Source: Burkholderiales bacterium (GTDB lineage Bacteria; Pseudomonadota; Gammaproteobacteria; Burkholderiales; Burkholderiaceae_C). From it: a stretch of 52,265 nt of DNA. Both the position numbers and the translations under genes were made by a program. This document shows positions 1 through 8,654 of this stretch, piece after piece. The DNA lies in contig JAEKLF010000100.1 of assembly GCA_019509985.1 (NCBI GenBank), positions 1 to 52,265 on the forward strand. Direction: 5' to 3'. How positions within the stretch are numbered: position 1 is the first letter of the stretch; each line of letters opens with the position of its first letter. The notes beneath the pieces are model-generated. The model ran no database searches and was not told the DNA's origin. It saw only the letters and a list, made by a program, of their open reading frames with translations.

Positions 1-1127
1 GGGTTGTTGCTCTGGCCCATCTGGCCGGCCAGGTCGCTGGCGCGCAGGTAGCGCCCGGGCACGCGGGTCTTGCGGCCGTCGGGCAGGGTCTGCTCTTCCA
101 ACAGCACAAGCAGCGGCAGGTCGGTGTAGCGGCGCGCGTAGTCGTCGAAGTAGGGGCTGCGTTCCTTGAAATAGAACTCGTTGAGCGCGACGTGGCCCAT
201 GGCCATGGCCAGTGCCGCATCGGTGCCTTGCTTGGGGTGCAGCCACAGGTCGGCCAGCTTGGCGACCTCGGAGTAGTCGGGCGTCACCGCCACCGTCTTC
301 GCACCCTTGTAGCGCACCTCGGTGAAGAAGTGGGCGTCCGGCGTGCGCGTCTGCGGCACGTTGCTGCCCCAGGCAATGATGTAGTTGCTGTTGTACCAAT
401 CGGCCGATTCGGGCACGTCGGTCTGCTCGCCCCAGACCTGTGGGCTGGCCGGTGGCAGGTCGCAGTACCAGTCGTAGAAGCTCATGCAGACGCCGCCGAT
501 CAGGCTCAAGTAGCGGCTGCCCGCCGCGTAGCTCACCATGGACATCGCCGGGATGGGCGAGAAGCCGATGACGCGGTCCGGGCCGTGCTGCTTGATCGTG
601 TAGACGTTGGCCGCGGCGATCAGCTCGTTGACCTCGTCCCACGTGGAGCGCACGAAGCCGCCCATGCCGCGCAGCTGCTGGTAGTCGCGCCGCGCGCTCT
701 CGTCGCTTTGGATCAGCGCCCAGGCATCGACCGGGCTCTTGGCGACAGCCAGCGCCTCGCGCCAGCGCTTGAGCAGGCGGCCACGCACCATCGGGTACTT
801 CACGCGGTTGGCGCTGTAGAGGTACCAGCTGTAGCTGGCGCCGCGCGCGCAGCCGCGCGGCTCGTGGTTGGGCAGCTCTGGACGGGTGCGCGGGTAGTCG
901 GTCTGCTGGGTCTCCCAGGTGACGATGCCGCCCTTCACGTAGATCTTCCACGAGCAGGAGCCGGTGCAGTTGACACCATGCGTGCTGCGCACGATCTTGT
1001 CGTGCGCCCAGCGGTTGCGGTAGGCGTCCTCCCAGGTGCGGTCCTCGCCGGTACTCACGCCGTGGCCGCCGGCGAAGACCTCCTTGGGCAGCTGGAAGGC
1101 GGTCAGTCGATCCAGGAAATGGGACAT
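1..1127 (-). CDS. narG: Respiratory nitrate reductase alpha subunit NarG (N-terminal part, cut by window edge)
   Basis: Catalytic subunit of the membrane-bound quinol:nitrate reductase, which reduces nitrate to nitrite at a molybdenum bis-MGD centre. The first ~375 residues are present and the rest lies beyond base 1. The reading begins MSHFLDRLTAFQL. The FS0 iron-sulfur ligands His50, Cys54, Cys58 and Cys93 fall at the same numbers as in E. coli NarG. The SFYDWYCDLPPASP segment (residues 216-229) contains the Asp expected to ligate Mo, and the following WGEQTDVPESADWYNS stretch is near-identical to E. coli. GGAG precedes the ATG at about 7 nt. It lies 11 nt after the upstream narK stop, so the two are probably co-transcribed, with narHJI presumably to the left. 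Very secure. Confidence 0.97.
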   Translation of the reverse strand, partial: MSHFLDRLTAFQLPKEVFAGGHGVSTGEDRTWEDAYRNRWAHDKIVRSTHGVNCTGSCSWKIYVKGGIVTWETQQTDYPRTRPELPNHEPRGCARGASYSWYLYSANRVKYPMVRGRLLKRWREALAVAKSPVDAWALIQSDESARRDYQQLRGMGGFVRSTWDEVNELIAAANVYTIKQHGPDRVIGFSPIPAMSMVSYAAGSRYLSLIGGVCMSFYDWYCDLPPASPQVWGEQTDVPESADWYNSNYIIAWGSNVPQTRTPDAHFFTEVRYKGAKTVAVTPDYSEVAKLADLWLHPKQGTDAALAMAMGHVALNEFYFKERSPYFDDYARRYTDLPLLVLLEEQTLPDGRKTRVPGRYLRASDLAGQMGQSNN

Positions 1128-1138
1128 TGATTTCTCCG

Positions 1139-2476
1139 TTAGCAGGACAGGGGGGCGTGGCGACGGCCGTAGAACCACCAGCAGATGGCCATGCAGCTCA
1201 GGTAGAACGCCAGGAAGCAATAGAGCGCGGCCTCGGGGCCGCCGGCCAGCGTGATGGCGCTGCCGAAACTCTTGGGAATGAAGAAGCCGCCGTAGGCACC
1301 GACGGCTGAGCACAGGCCGAGTGCCGCGGCGCCCTGGGCCTGCGCTTCTGGCAATGGGCGCTGACTCTGCTGCGCCTCGCTCACGAAGCCCAGCGGCACC
1401 ATGCGGAAGGTGCTGCCGTTGGCGACGCCGGCGGCGACAAAGAGCAGCAGGAAGCTGGCGCCGAACAGCCACGCGCCTCCTTCACTGCCGAGGCTGGCCA
1501 GCACACCGACGACGCCAAGCGCCAGCCCGCCGAAGCAGGCCAGGCTGACGCGTGCGCCTCCGAAGTCGTCGGCCACCCAGCCACCCAGCGGCCGCGCCAG
1601 CGCGCCCAGCAGAGGGCCCAGCCAAACCAGGTGCTGCGCGCCGTCGAAGCCGGGGAACTGGCTGCGCAGCAGCAGCGGGCCGGCGGCCGCAAAGCCGATG
1701 AAGCTGCCGAAGCTGCCCAGATAGAGCCAGCTCATCAGCCAGCTGTGGCGGTGCGTGAAAAGCTGGGCCTGCTCGGCCATGCTGACGCCGGCCGAGGGCA
1801 GGTCGTCCATGCCGAACCAGGCGGCCATGCTGCTCAACAGAATCAAGGGCAGCCAGACGAGGCCGGCGTTGGCCAACCACAGCCCGCCGGGTTGAGACGG
1901 CAGGCCGAAGAGATCCAGGCCGATGACGGCTGGCACGGCCCACTGCACCAGGCCCACGCCCAGATGCGCGAAACCGGCTCCCAGGCCCAGCGCAGTACCC
2001 TGCTCGCGCGCCGGGAAGCAGGCGCTGATGTGGGCCATGCCGCCGGCGAAATTGGCGCCGCCCAGGCCGCACAGCAGCGCGAGCACGACCATCCATTCAT
2101 AGGGCGTGGCGGGGTCCTGCACCGCCAGCGCGATGCCGCCGGCCGGCAGCAGCAGGCTGGCGGTGGACAGGACCGTCCAGCGTCGCCCGCCGACCCAGGG
2201 CACGGCAAAGCCGTAGAAAACGCGCAGCGTGGCGCCGCACAAGGCCGGCAGCGCACTGAGCCAGAACAGCTGGTTGGTGCTGTAGCGGAAACCCGCCGCC
2301 GGCAGGTGCACGACGAGCACCGACCACAGCATCCACACCGCGAACGACAGCGCCAGCGCCGGGATGGCAACCCACAGGTTGCGCAGCGCCACCGCCCGGC
2401 CACGGCCGGCCCAGAAATCCGGGTCTTCCGGATTCCAGCGCAGTGGGAGGGAGAGGGTCTTTGGCACGGTGGTCAT
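1139..2476 (-). CDS. narK: Nitrate/nitrite transporter of the E. coli NarK type
   Basis: Major-facilitator nitrate/nitrite exchanger in the inner membrane, 445 aa with about 12 membrane segments. It aligns along its length with E. coli NarK. The N-terminus has WNPEDPDFWAGRGRA followed by LRNLW. The substrate-binding arginines are Arg85 (GATLRVFYGF) and the Arg in GALARPLGGW. The nitrate signatures are GGANFAGGMAHISACFP and VANGSTFRMVP. I chose the ATG at 2476 because the frame stays open much further upstream but only the MTTV start matches family N-termini. Its leader contains no clear Shine-Dalgarno. It is the third NarK paralogue in the locus and the one directly in front of narG. Confidence 0.93.
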   Translation of the reverse strand: MTTVPKTLSLPLRWNPEDPDFWAGRGRAVALRNLWVAIPALALSFAVWMLWSVLVVHLPAAGFRYSTNQLFWLSALPALCGATLRVFYGFAVPWVGGRRWTVLSTASLLLPAGGIALAVQDPATPYEWMVVLALLCGLGGANFAGGMAHISACFPAREQGTALGLGAGFAHLGVGLVQWAVPAVIGLDLFGLPSQPGGLWLANAGLVWLPLILLSSMAAWFGMDDLPSAGVSMAEQAQLFTHRHSWLMSWLYLGSFGSFIGFAAAGPLLLRSQFPGFDGAQHLVWLGPLLGALARPLGGWVADDFGGARVSLACFGGLALGVVGVLASLGSEGGAWLFGASFLLLFVAAGVANGSTFRMVPLGFVSEAQQSQRPLPEAQAQGAAALGLCSAVGAYGGFFIPKSFGSAITLAGGPEAALYCFLAFYLSCMAICWWFYGRRHAPLSC

Positions 2477-2730
2477 GCTCCGCGGCGGGGGCTTCGCTGC
2501 CCATCCACCGCCGGTCGGGTGGGACCGGCGCGGAAGGAGGAGGCGGGCAAGTGAATGCATCGTTCTTTCGGACGATGGCTGCCGATGGGCGGGCGCAGGC
2601 GGCGGGGCAGGCCTGCTGCTCGTGTCCCCCGTCCGCTTCGCGGCCTCCTCCTTTACCTTCGCATCAGGCCTGCCCCACCACCTGCTTTTCGCTGCATTCG
2701 CACATGCCCCGGCCGCATCCAAAAGTCCCA
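2477..2730. other. Intergenic region upstream of narK (no gene seen)
   Basis: About 300 bp separate narK2 from narK. A terminator for narK2 occupies the right end. The rest should hold the narK-narG promoter, since that unit is cut off from narK2 by the terminator. I looked for an FNR box (TTGAT-N4-ATCAA) and did not find a good one. An imperfect hairpin, CATCGT/ACGATG, lies at 2558-2577. The open frames here are extensions of shadow frames or of narK itself. Confidence 0.5.
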
Positions 2731-2760
2731 AAAAAGAAATCGCGCCCGGTCGGGCGCGAT
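2731..2760 (-). terminator. Rho-independent terminator after narK2
   Basis: The minus strand reads ATCGCGCCCG, a 2-nt spacer, then CGGGCGCGAT, a perfect 10-bp inverted repeat at 2739-2760. It is followed at once by TTCTTTTTT (2731-2738). It lies about 20 nt beyond the narK2 stop, in the right orientation to end the narK1-narK2 transcript. Confidence 0.88.
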
Positions 2761-2780
2761 TCGCAAGGAGCAGTGCAACG

Positions 2781-4421
2781 TCAGGGGTTCTTGATCTCCG
2801 CGCCACGCCGCAGATAGAACCACCAGTTCAGCACCAGGCAGACGGCGTAGAAGGCCGCGAAACCGTAGAAGGCGAACTGCGGCGTGCCGGCCTTGATCTG
2901 CTCGCCGATCAGCACCGGCGCGACGAAGGCGCCGTAGGCCGCGACGGCCGAGGTCCAGCCGAGCACGGGGCCGGCCTGGGTGCGGTCGAAGATGACGCCC
3001 ACCGAGCGGAAGGTCGAGCCGTTGCCGACGCCACTGGCCGCGAACAGCAGCACCATCAGGCCCATGAAGGCCGGGAAGAACTGCTCCGGCGTGGCCGAGC
3101 CGTAGGCCTGCTGCATGACGTAGCCCACCGCCGCCGAGGCGAACACCATCACCGCCGAGATGACCTGCGTGACGATGGAGCCGCCGACCTTGTCCGAGAT
3201 CCAGCCGCCGAGGGGCCGCACCGCGGCGCCGACGAAGGGGCCGATCCAGGCATAGGTCAGCGCAGACGGGGCGTTCGGGTTCTTCAGCGTGTGGGTGAGT
3301 GTGCCCGCTGCATCAGGCACATGCTGGAAGCCGAAGATCACCGTGATCGCCAGCGGCAGGGCCATGGAGAAGCCGATGAAGCTGCCGAAGGTGACGACGT
3401 ACAGCGCCGTCAGGCTCCAGGTGTGCTTGTTGCGGAAGATGGCGAACTGCTTGGCCACGTTCTCCTTCATCGCGCCGAAGGCGGCCAGGCGCATGACGAG
3501 CAGCGCCGCGATGATGTCCAGCGGGATGGCCACCCACATGTTCAGCAGGCCCAGGCCGGTGGGTGCCGGCAGGTAGAGGTAGAGCATGCCGATGGACGGC
3601 ACGAAGGCCAGCGAGTACAGGTAGGCGATCTTCAGGAAGGCGACCACCGGATGACCGGCGTTGGGTGTCACCGTCTTCAGGTTGTTCATGCCGAACCAGC
3701 ACAGCGCGGCCAGCGGCACCAGCGACAGCACCCAGGCGAAGCCGGCGTTCTGGATCCAGGTGGGCGTGCCGGCCGGGATCTTGCCGAAGATCCAGCCGCT
3801 GGCCTTCACTAGCGTCATCGGGTCGCCGCTCAGGCCAAAGAAGCTGACCGTCATCACCAGCGGAATGACGACCTGCATCGTCGTCACGCCGAAGTTGCCC
3901 AGGCCCGCGTTCAGGCCCAGCGCCGTGCCCTGCAGGCGTTTGGGAAAGAAGGTGTTGATGTTGGACATCGATGACGCGAAATTGCCACCGCCCACGCCCG
4001 ACCACAGCGCCATCAGCTGGAAAGCCCACAGCGGCCAGCCCGGGTGCTGCAGCGCGATGCCGGTGCCGATGGCCGGCGCCAGCAGCATGGCCGTGGTCAG
4101 AAAGATGGTGTTGCGCCCGCCCGCCATGCGGATCAGGAAGGAGGCCGGGATGCGCATCGTCGCGCCCGAGATGCCGGCGATGGCCGTCAGCGTGAAGAGC
4201 TGCGCCTGGGTGAAGGGAAAGCCCAGGTTGAGCATCTGCACGGCGATGATGCCCCACATGCCCCAGACGGCGAAGCCGCACAGCAGGGCCGGGATGGAGA
4301 TCCACAGGTTGCGGTAGGCGATGCGCTTGCCGGTGCTTTCCCAGAAGGCGTCGTCCTCGGGGCGCCAGTCCGCGATGTCCGCACCGCTCGGCGGGACGGC
4401 TGCGCTCGGGTTCTTGCTCAT
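2781..4421 (-). CDS. narK2: Nitrate/nitrite transporter, NarK2 type (extended)
   Basis: Second NarK-family MFS transporter, 546 aa, about 100 residues longer than the others because of an insertion in its middle (around residues 230-330) that adds hydrophobic segments. The N-terminus has the family pattern WRPEDDAFWESTGKRIAYRN. Nitrate signature 1 reads GGGNFASSMSNINTFFPKR and signature 2 reads GVGNGSTFRSVG. A candidate substrate arginine lies in GATMRIPASF and another in GAAVRPLGGW. The 19-nt gap after narK1 indicates one operon, ending at the terminator at 2731-2760. The direction of exchange (nitrate in, nitrite out) is known for the family and is inferred here. Confidence 0.9.
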   Translation of the reverse strand: MSKNPSAAVPPSGADIADWRPEDDAFWESTGKRIAYRNLWISIPALLCGFAVWGMWGIIAVQMLNLGFPFTQAQLFTLTAIAGISGATMRIPASFLIRMAGGRNTIFLTTAMLLAPAIGTGIALQHPGWPLWAFQLMALWSGVGGGNFASSMSNINTFFPKRLQGTALGLNAGLGNFGVTTMQVVIPLVMTVSFFGLSGDPMTLVKASGWIFGKIPAGTPTWIQNAGFAWVLSLVPLAALCWFGMNNLKTVTPNAGHPVVAFLKIAYLYSLAFVPSIGMLYLYLPAPTGLGLLNMWVAIPLDIIAALLVMRLAAFGAMKENVAKQFAIFRNKHTWSLTALYVVTFGSFIGFSMALPLAITVIFGFQHVPDAAGTLTHTLKNPNAPSALTYAWIGPFVGAAVRPLGGWISDKVGGSIVTQVISAVMVFASAAVGYVMQQAYGSATPEQFFPAFMGLMVLLFAASGVGNGSTFRSVGVIFDRTQAGPVLGWTSAVAAYGAFVAPVLIGEQIKAGTPQFAFYGFAAFYAVCLVLNWWFYLRRGAEIKNP

Positions 4422-4440
4422 GATGGAGTCCTTGTGCCGG

Positions 4441-5706
4441 TCAGCCGGCGAGGTGGAATTCGGGCGCGTTGCGGCCCATGACTTCGGTGCGGCGCACCTC
4501 GGTCCAGTACATCCAGATCAGCGAGACCCAGACCACGCCGTACATCAACATGAAGGCGCTGGAGCGGATGCCGGTCAGGTCCAGCAGCGCGCCGAACAGG
4601 ATGGGCAGCACGAAGCCACCGAGGCCGCCGGCCAGGCCGACGATGCCGCTGATGGCGCCGATGTTTTCGGGGTAGTCGTCGCTGATGTACTTGAAGACCG
4701 AGGCCTTGCCGAAGGCGAAGGCCACGCCCAGCAAGGCCATCAGCGCCGTGAAGGCATAGACGTTCAAGCCGACGTGGAAGGTCTTGGCGCCGGCGATGGT
4801 CACGACCGTGAAATCGGTCTGCGGGTAGCTGAGCAGGAAGAGGCAGATCCAGCTGACCCACATCACCCACCAGGTGACCTTGTGGGCGCCGTACTTGTCC
4901 GACAGCAGGCCGCCAATGGCACGCAGCACGCCGCCGGGCAGGCTGAAGCAGGCCGCGAGCAGCGCAGCCACGCGGATGTCCAGGCTGAACTCGCCGACGT
5001 AGTACTGCACCATCCACAGCGCCAGCGCCACATAGCCGCCGAAGACGATGCTGTAGTACTGGCAGTACTTCAGCACGCGCGGATCCTTCAGGCCTTTCAG
5101 CTGCTCGCGAAAGCTCACGTTGCTCGTGACGAGGTGGGCCGGGTCGCTGCTGCTGAATAGCCAGAACAGCGCGACCGTGCCGGCCATGATGGCCGCGTAG
5201 ACCTGCGGCACGATGGCCCAGCCGAAGCTGACGAGCAGCACGGGGGCGATGAACTTGTTGACTGCCGAGCCGGAATTGCCGGCACCGTAGACGCCCATGG
5301 CCATGCCCTGACGGCTCTTGGGGAACCAGCGCGCGACGTAGGGCGTGCCGACCGAGAACGAGCCGCCAGCCAGGCCGACGAAGAGCCCGATGGCGAGGAA
5401 GTGCCAGTACTGTGTCGCGTAGGCCATCAACCAGATGGCCGGCACGGTGGCGAGCATCAGCAGCGTGAGCACGATGCGGCCGCCGTAACGGTCCGTCCAG
5501 ATGCCCAGCGGCACGCGCACGAGGGAGCCGGTCAGCACGGGCATGGCCGTCAGCAGGCCGAATTCGGTGGCGTTCAGACCGAGCTGCTTCTTGATGGGAA
5601 TGCCGATGACGCCGAACATCATCCAGACCATGAAGCAGACGGTGAAGGCCAGCGTGCTGACGATCAGCACCGACCAGGCCTTGCGGTCGACAGGGGGCGC
5701 AGTCAT
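4441..5706 (-). CDS. narK1: Nitrate transporter, NarK1 type (MFS)
   Basis: Compact 421-aa MFS protein of the NarK1/NasA branch, which generally acts as a nitrate/proton symporter and starts respiration before nitrite exchange can run. Motifs visible are VRVPLGIWTDRYGGR after TM2, the nitrate-signature region GLAGGSFSVGTPYVARWFP, and GIVGLAGGLGGFVLP near the C-terminus. GGAGG precedes the ATG at about 8 nt. It lies 127 nt downstream of narL on the same strand and 19 nt upstream of narK2. A NarK1-NarK2 pairing is common in denitrifiers, sometimes as one fused protein. Confidence 0.9.
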   Translation of the reverse strand: MTAPPVDRKAWSVLIVSTLAFTVCFMVWMMFGVIGIPIKKQLGLNATEFGLLTAMPVLTGSLVRVPLGIWTDRYGGRIVLTLLMLATVPAIWLMAYATQYWHFLAIGLFVGLAGGSFSVGTPYVARWFPKSRQGMAMGVYGAGNSGSAVNKFIAPVLLVSFGWAIVPQVYAAIMAGTVALFWLFSSSDPAHLVTSNVSFREQLKGLKDPRVLKYCQYYSIVFGGYVALALWMVQYYVGEFSLDIRVAALLAACFSLPGGVLRAIGGLLSDKYGAHKVTWWVMWVSWICLFLLSYPQTDFTVVTIAGAKTFHVGLNVYAFTALMALLGVAFAFGKASVFKYISDDYPENIGAISGIVGLAGGLGGFVLPILFGALLDLTGIRSSAFMLMYGVVWVSLIWMYWTEVRRTEVMGRNAPEFHLAG

Positions 5707-5799
5707 GCGGTTTCCTCCTCAGTGAACATGAGGCCACTGTCCCGCTCAGCCCGGACGCTGCACATTCACCGGAGGATCAGCGGAGCACCGCCCGCTGGG

Positions 5800-5827
5800 A
5801 GGACGACGGCCGGGTCGGCCTCGTCCT
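5800..5827 (-). terminator. GC-rich hairpin just after narL (possible terminator or attenuator)
   Basis: The arm at 5800-5811 (AGGACGACGGCC) pairs with 5817-5827 (GGCCTCGTCCT), leaving one bulged base and a 5-nt loop. It begins 7 nt past the narL stop. No U-tract follows on the minus strand, so it may slow polymerase or protect the mRNA end rather than terminate strongly before narK1. Confidence 0.4.
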
Positions 5828-5833
5828 AAAGAA

Positions 5834-6499
5834 CTAGGCTCGCTGCTGTGTGACGAGCACGGCGGCCTGCACGCGCGAGTCCAGATCCAGCTTGCGCAGC
5901 AGGTGCTGCACGTGGATCTTCACGGTCGTCTCGGCGATGCCGAGCTCGCGTGCGATGTGCTTGTTGGAGTCGCCGCGGGCGATCAGGTCGACGATCTCGC
6001 GCTCGCGCGGCGACAGCGTGCCCAGCGGGTCGGGCGGGGCGGCGGCCGCCGTGGACGCGGCCTCGGCGTCGTGGCGGAAGGCCGTGGCCAGCTTGCCGGC
6101 CATCTCGGCGCTGAAGCTGGACACGCCGCGCGCCGCGCGCTCGATGGCCTGGGTCAGCTCGTGGTTGTCGGCCGTCTTCAGAAGGTAGCCGCAGGCGCCT
6201 GCGCGCAGGGCCGCGCCCAGGTCGGCCTCGGACTCGCTCATCGTCAGCATCAGCACCTGGGCACCCGGCGCGGCCGCTTTCAGCGCCGGCAGGGACTGCA
6301 CGCCGCTGACGCCGGGCAGGTGGTTGTCGAGCAGGATGACCTGGGGTTGCAGCCCGGCGGCCAGGCGTTCGGCCGTGCCTGCGTCGCCAGCCTCGCCGAC
6401 GACCTGCAGCTGCGATTGCGTGGCCAGCAACGCGATCAGGCCGCGACGGAACAGCGTGTGGTCGTCGACGACGAGGACGCGGATGGGTTCGGCATTCAT
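5834..6499 (-). CDS. narL: Nitrate/nitrite response regulator NarL
   Basis: Response regulator of 221 aa. The receiver domain (residues 5-120) has the acidic pair in VDDHTLF, phospho-acceptor Asp58 in LLDNHLPG and Lys in YLLKTAD. A LuxR-type helix-turn-helix lies near the C-terminus (LSPREREIVDLIARGDSNKH, then IAETTVKIHV). It is activated by NarX and binds TACYYMT-like heptamers in nar promoters. Its ATG overlaps the narX stop by 4 nt (ATGA), so the pair is translationally coupled. Secure as NarL rather than another LuxR-type regulator because of the NarX partner and the adjacent nar genes. Confidence 0.94.
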   Translation of the reverse strand: MNAEPIRVLVVDDHTLFRRGLIALLATQSQLQVVGEAGDAGTAERLAAGLQPQVILLDNHLPGVSGVQSLPALKAAAPGAQVLMLTMSESEADLGAALRAGACGYLLKTADNHELTQAIERAARGVSSFSAEMAGKLATAFRHDAEAASTAAAAPPDPLGTLSPREREIVDLIARGDSNKHIARELGIAETTVKIHVQHLLRKLDLDSRVQAAVLVTQQRA

Positions 6500-8436
6500 G
6501 AGGGGTTGACCGTCTCGTATTCGGGCAGCGAGACACGCACCAGCGTGCCTCGCCCGGGTTGGGATTCCAGCGCCACGGCGGCGCCCACCTTGGCGGCGCG
6601 CTCGCGCATGATGCGCAGCCCGACGTGGCTGTCGTCGGGCGGGTCCATGGCCATGTCGAAACCGCGGCCGTCGTCGCGCACGTCGATCTGCCAGTGCGGC
6701 TGGTGCGCCAGCCGCACGTGAACCTGGCTGGCCTGGGCGTGCTTGCGCACATTGGCCAGCGCCTCCTGCACCACGTGCAGCAACTGCACCTGCACGTCGG
6801 CCGGCAGCGGGGCGCCGTGGCCGTCCACTTCCAGCTCGGCCAGCAGGCCGCTCTGCAGGCGGAACTTCTGCAGCGTCTGCTGCAGCGCGGGCAGCAGGTC
6901 GTCGCCATCGGTGCGCGTGCGGAAATGCATCAGCAACGCCCGAACGTCGGCCGTGCATTCCTTCAGGCCCAGTTCCAGCTCGTCGATGAGGCGCACGGCT
7001 GCGTCGGACTTGCCGCCCCGCTGTGCCTCCTTCAGCAGCTGCAGCTGGATCTTCATGAAGGCCAGGCTTTGCGCGATGGAATCGTGCATTTCGCGGGCCA
7101 GCATGCCGCGCTCCTCGGCGACGGCTGCTTCGCGCTGCAACGCGTCGTTGCGCAGGCTGTCCATCGCGCTGGCCAGATGACTCGCCAGGCTGTCCAGCAA
7201 CTCGCGGTCGGCCTGGCTGGGCCGGGGCGGGTCGCGAAACAGCAGGTCGACCTCGCCCATCACACGGCCCTGAACCGTCAACGCCACCGCCGTCACGGCG
7301 ACAAAGCCGGCCTTGGCGCAGTGCGACTTGTGATCGCGCTCGCGGGAGATCGGAATGACCTTGGCATGAGGCCCGGGGCTGCCGCAGTGGCAGGCGCCGG
7401 GCGCCACGCAGCGTTCGGCCTCGGCCATCGCGGGCGGCATGCCCTGCGAGGCGAGCAGCACCATGCGCTGCTGGCTCGGGTCCAGCCAGCGCATCGCCAC
7501 GGCATCGGCGCCGGCCGCGCGGCGCATGCGTTCGGCGAAACCCGCGCCCAGGTCGCGCACGGACGACGCCCCCGCGGCGAAGGACGTGGCCTCGTACAGC
7601 GTGGCCAGGCGCTGCTGCTCCAGGCGCAGGTCGGCCGTCTTGGCGCGCACTTCGTCGGCCATGCCCTGGTAGACGGCCTCCAGGCGCTGCGCCATGCGGT
7701 TGAAGCCGCGCGCCAGGTCGCCGAATTCGTCCTGCGAGTCCTCCGCCACGCGGGCACCGAGGGCGCCCTGCTCCAGCGCCTGCAAGCCGCGGCGCAGCCG
7801 GTCCACCGGCGCGAACACGACGAGATGCGAGGCGTACAGAAAGATCATGGCTGCAGCGATGGCCAGCCCCACCAGGGCCAGCTGCACGCTGGACAACAGC
7901 GAGCTCCAACCGGCCATGCGCACCTCGATGGCATTGACGAGGATGTCGATGCGCTGCACCAGGGCTTCGGCCTGCGCGCCGGTGGGGGCCGGCAGGCCAT
8001 CGGTTGCGGTCGACTTCAGCTGCTGCCAGCCCTCGCGCACGCCGCGCCAGGCCTGCAGGGTGTGGGCATCCCTCGGCAGGAAGAGGGGGCGCGCGGGGTC
8101 GCCGTCCACCAGCAGCTGCAGCGAGGCGTCATAGGCCTGGGTGAGCGGGCGCAGGGATTCGCCGCCGCCGCCGCCGCCGGCGCTCTGGTGGGCGAGGCGC
8201 CAGGTCTGCATGCGCAGCCGCCCCGCTTCGTTCACGGCCGCCGCGCCGCCTTCGAGCTGCCAGCCTATCCACAGCGTGAGGCTGATGGACGCCAGGGCGA
8301 TGCACAGCAATGCGCCGCCCAGGATGCCAACCTTGGTGGCGAGGTGTGCGTGGTTCCAGCCGATGGACATGCGGCGCATTCTTGGCAGGCGCCCGCGCAA
8401 TGACCTTGACGCCGCGCAAGGTTCGCATCGAATCAC
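6496..8436 (-). CDS. narX: Nitrate/nitrite sensor histidine kinase NarX
   Basis: Inner-membrane sensor kinase, 646 aa. TM1 is at about 35-58. The periplasmic sensor begins with the P-box NEAGRLRMQTWRL (69-81), the nitrate-binding element of NarX/NarQ. TM2 is at about 183-205, followed by HAMP. A central module carries cysteines 343, 349, 351 and 373. The HisKA_3 box REMHDSIAQS has the phosphorylated His451, and a C-terminal HATPase contains DDGRGFD. I used the GTG at 8436 because it overlaps the upstream stop as GTGA, which suggests coupling. ATGs at 8379 and 8370 are alternatives without a better ribosome site. A glycine run (GGGGGG, ~87-92) sits in the sensor domain. Confidence 0.92.
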   Translation of the reverse strand: MIRCEPCAASRSLRGRLPRMRRMSIGWNHAHLATKVGILGGALLCIALASISLTLWIGWQLEGGAAAVNEAGRLRMQTWRLAHQSAGGGGGGESLRPLTQAYDASLQLLVDGDPARPLFLPRDAHTLQAWRGVREGWQQLKSTATDGLPAPTGAQAEALVQRIDILVNAIEVRMAGWSSLLSSVQLALVGLAIAAAMIFLYASHLVVFAPVDRLRRGLQALEQGALGARVAEDSQDEFGDLARGFNRMAQRLEAVYQGMADEVRAKTADLRLEQQRLATLYEATSFAAGASSVRDLGAGFAERMRRAAGADAVAMRWLDPSQQRMVLLASQGMPPAMAEAERCVAPGACHCGSPGPHAKVIPISRERDHKSHCAKAGFVAVTAVALTVQGRVMGEVDLLFRDPPRPSQADRELLDSLASHLASAMDSLRNDALQREAAVAEERGMLAREMHDSIAQSLAFMKIQLQLLKEAQRGGKSDAAVRLIDELELGLKECTADVRALLMHFRTRTDGDDLLPALQQTLQKFRLQSGLLAELEVDGHGAPLPADVQVQLLHVVQEALANVRKHAQASQVHVRLAHQPHWQIDVRDDGRGFDMAMDPPDDSHVGLRIMRERAAKVGAAVALESQPGRGTLVRVSLPEYETVNPS

Positions 8437-8642
8437 TCCGATACCGTATCCGGCGCCCGGGGCGGCTCGGCGGTGTCGCTGTCCAGACCCCAGCTCATCC
8501 AGTCATCGCCGAAAAGTTCGCTGGGATGGGGCGTGGCGATTGAGCCGTTGCCGCACTGCAGCGAATCCGCGGGGCAGTACCGGTCGCATCCCCAGCAGAT
8601 CCGGCCCGGGTTCGCGGGATGGATCGGGAACCTCTTCGCCAT
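8433..8642 (-). CDS. DUF3079 small cysteine-rich protein
   Basis: A 69-aa protein matching the DUF3079 pattern: MAKRFPIHP..., then CWGCDRYCPADSLQCGNG and a C-terminal HPSELFGDDW. The cysteines at 16, 19, 23 and 30 are arranged like a metal site. The biochemical role of DUF3079 proteins is not known to me. It begins 12 nt after the FmdE-like gene and its TGA overlaps the narX start as GTGA, so it is embedded in the NO/nitrate-sensing operon. A role in redox, metal or NO handling would be inference. Confidence 0.85.
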   Translation of the reverse strand: MAKRFPIHPANPGRICWGCDRYCPADSLQCGNGSIATPHPSELFGDDWMSWGLDSDTAEPPRAPDTVSE

Positions 8643-8654
8643 GGCGGCCCCGGC

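Noticed and set aside
192..1130. Long plus-strand open frame opposite narG
   Set aside because: The minus strand reads as NarG with all FS0 ligands; the plus frame is the Ala/Val/Arg-rich mirror typical of GC-rich DNA.
2551..2563. Possible NsrR half-site (AATGCAT) upstream of narK
   Set aside because: Only one half is present; no second ATGCAT at the required 5-nt spacing.
5834..7909. A 691-codon minus frame that includes narL and could suggest a fused kinase-regulator
   Set aside because: The part above 6499 is the out-of-frame shadow of narX; real narL starts at 6499 with an ATGA overlap.
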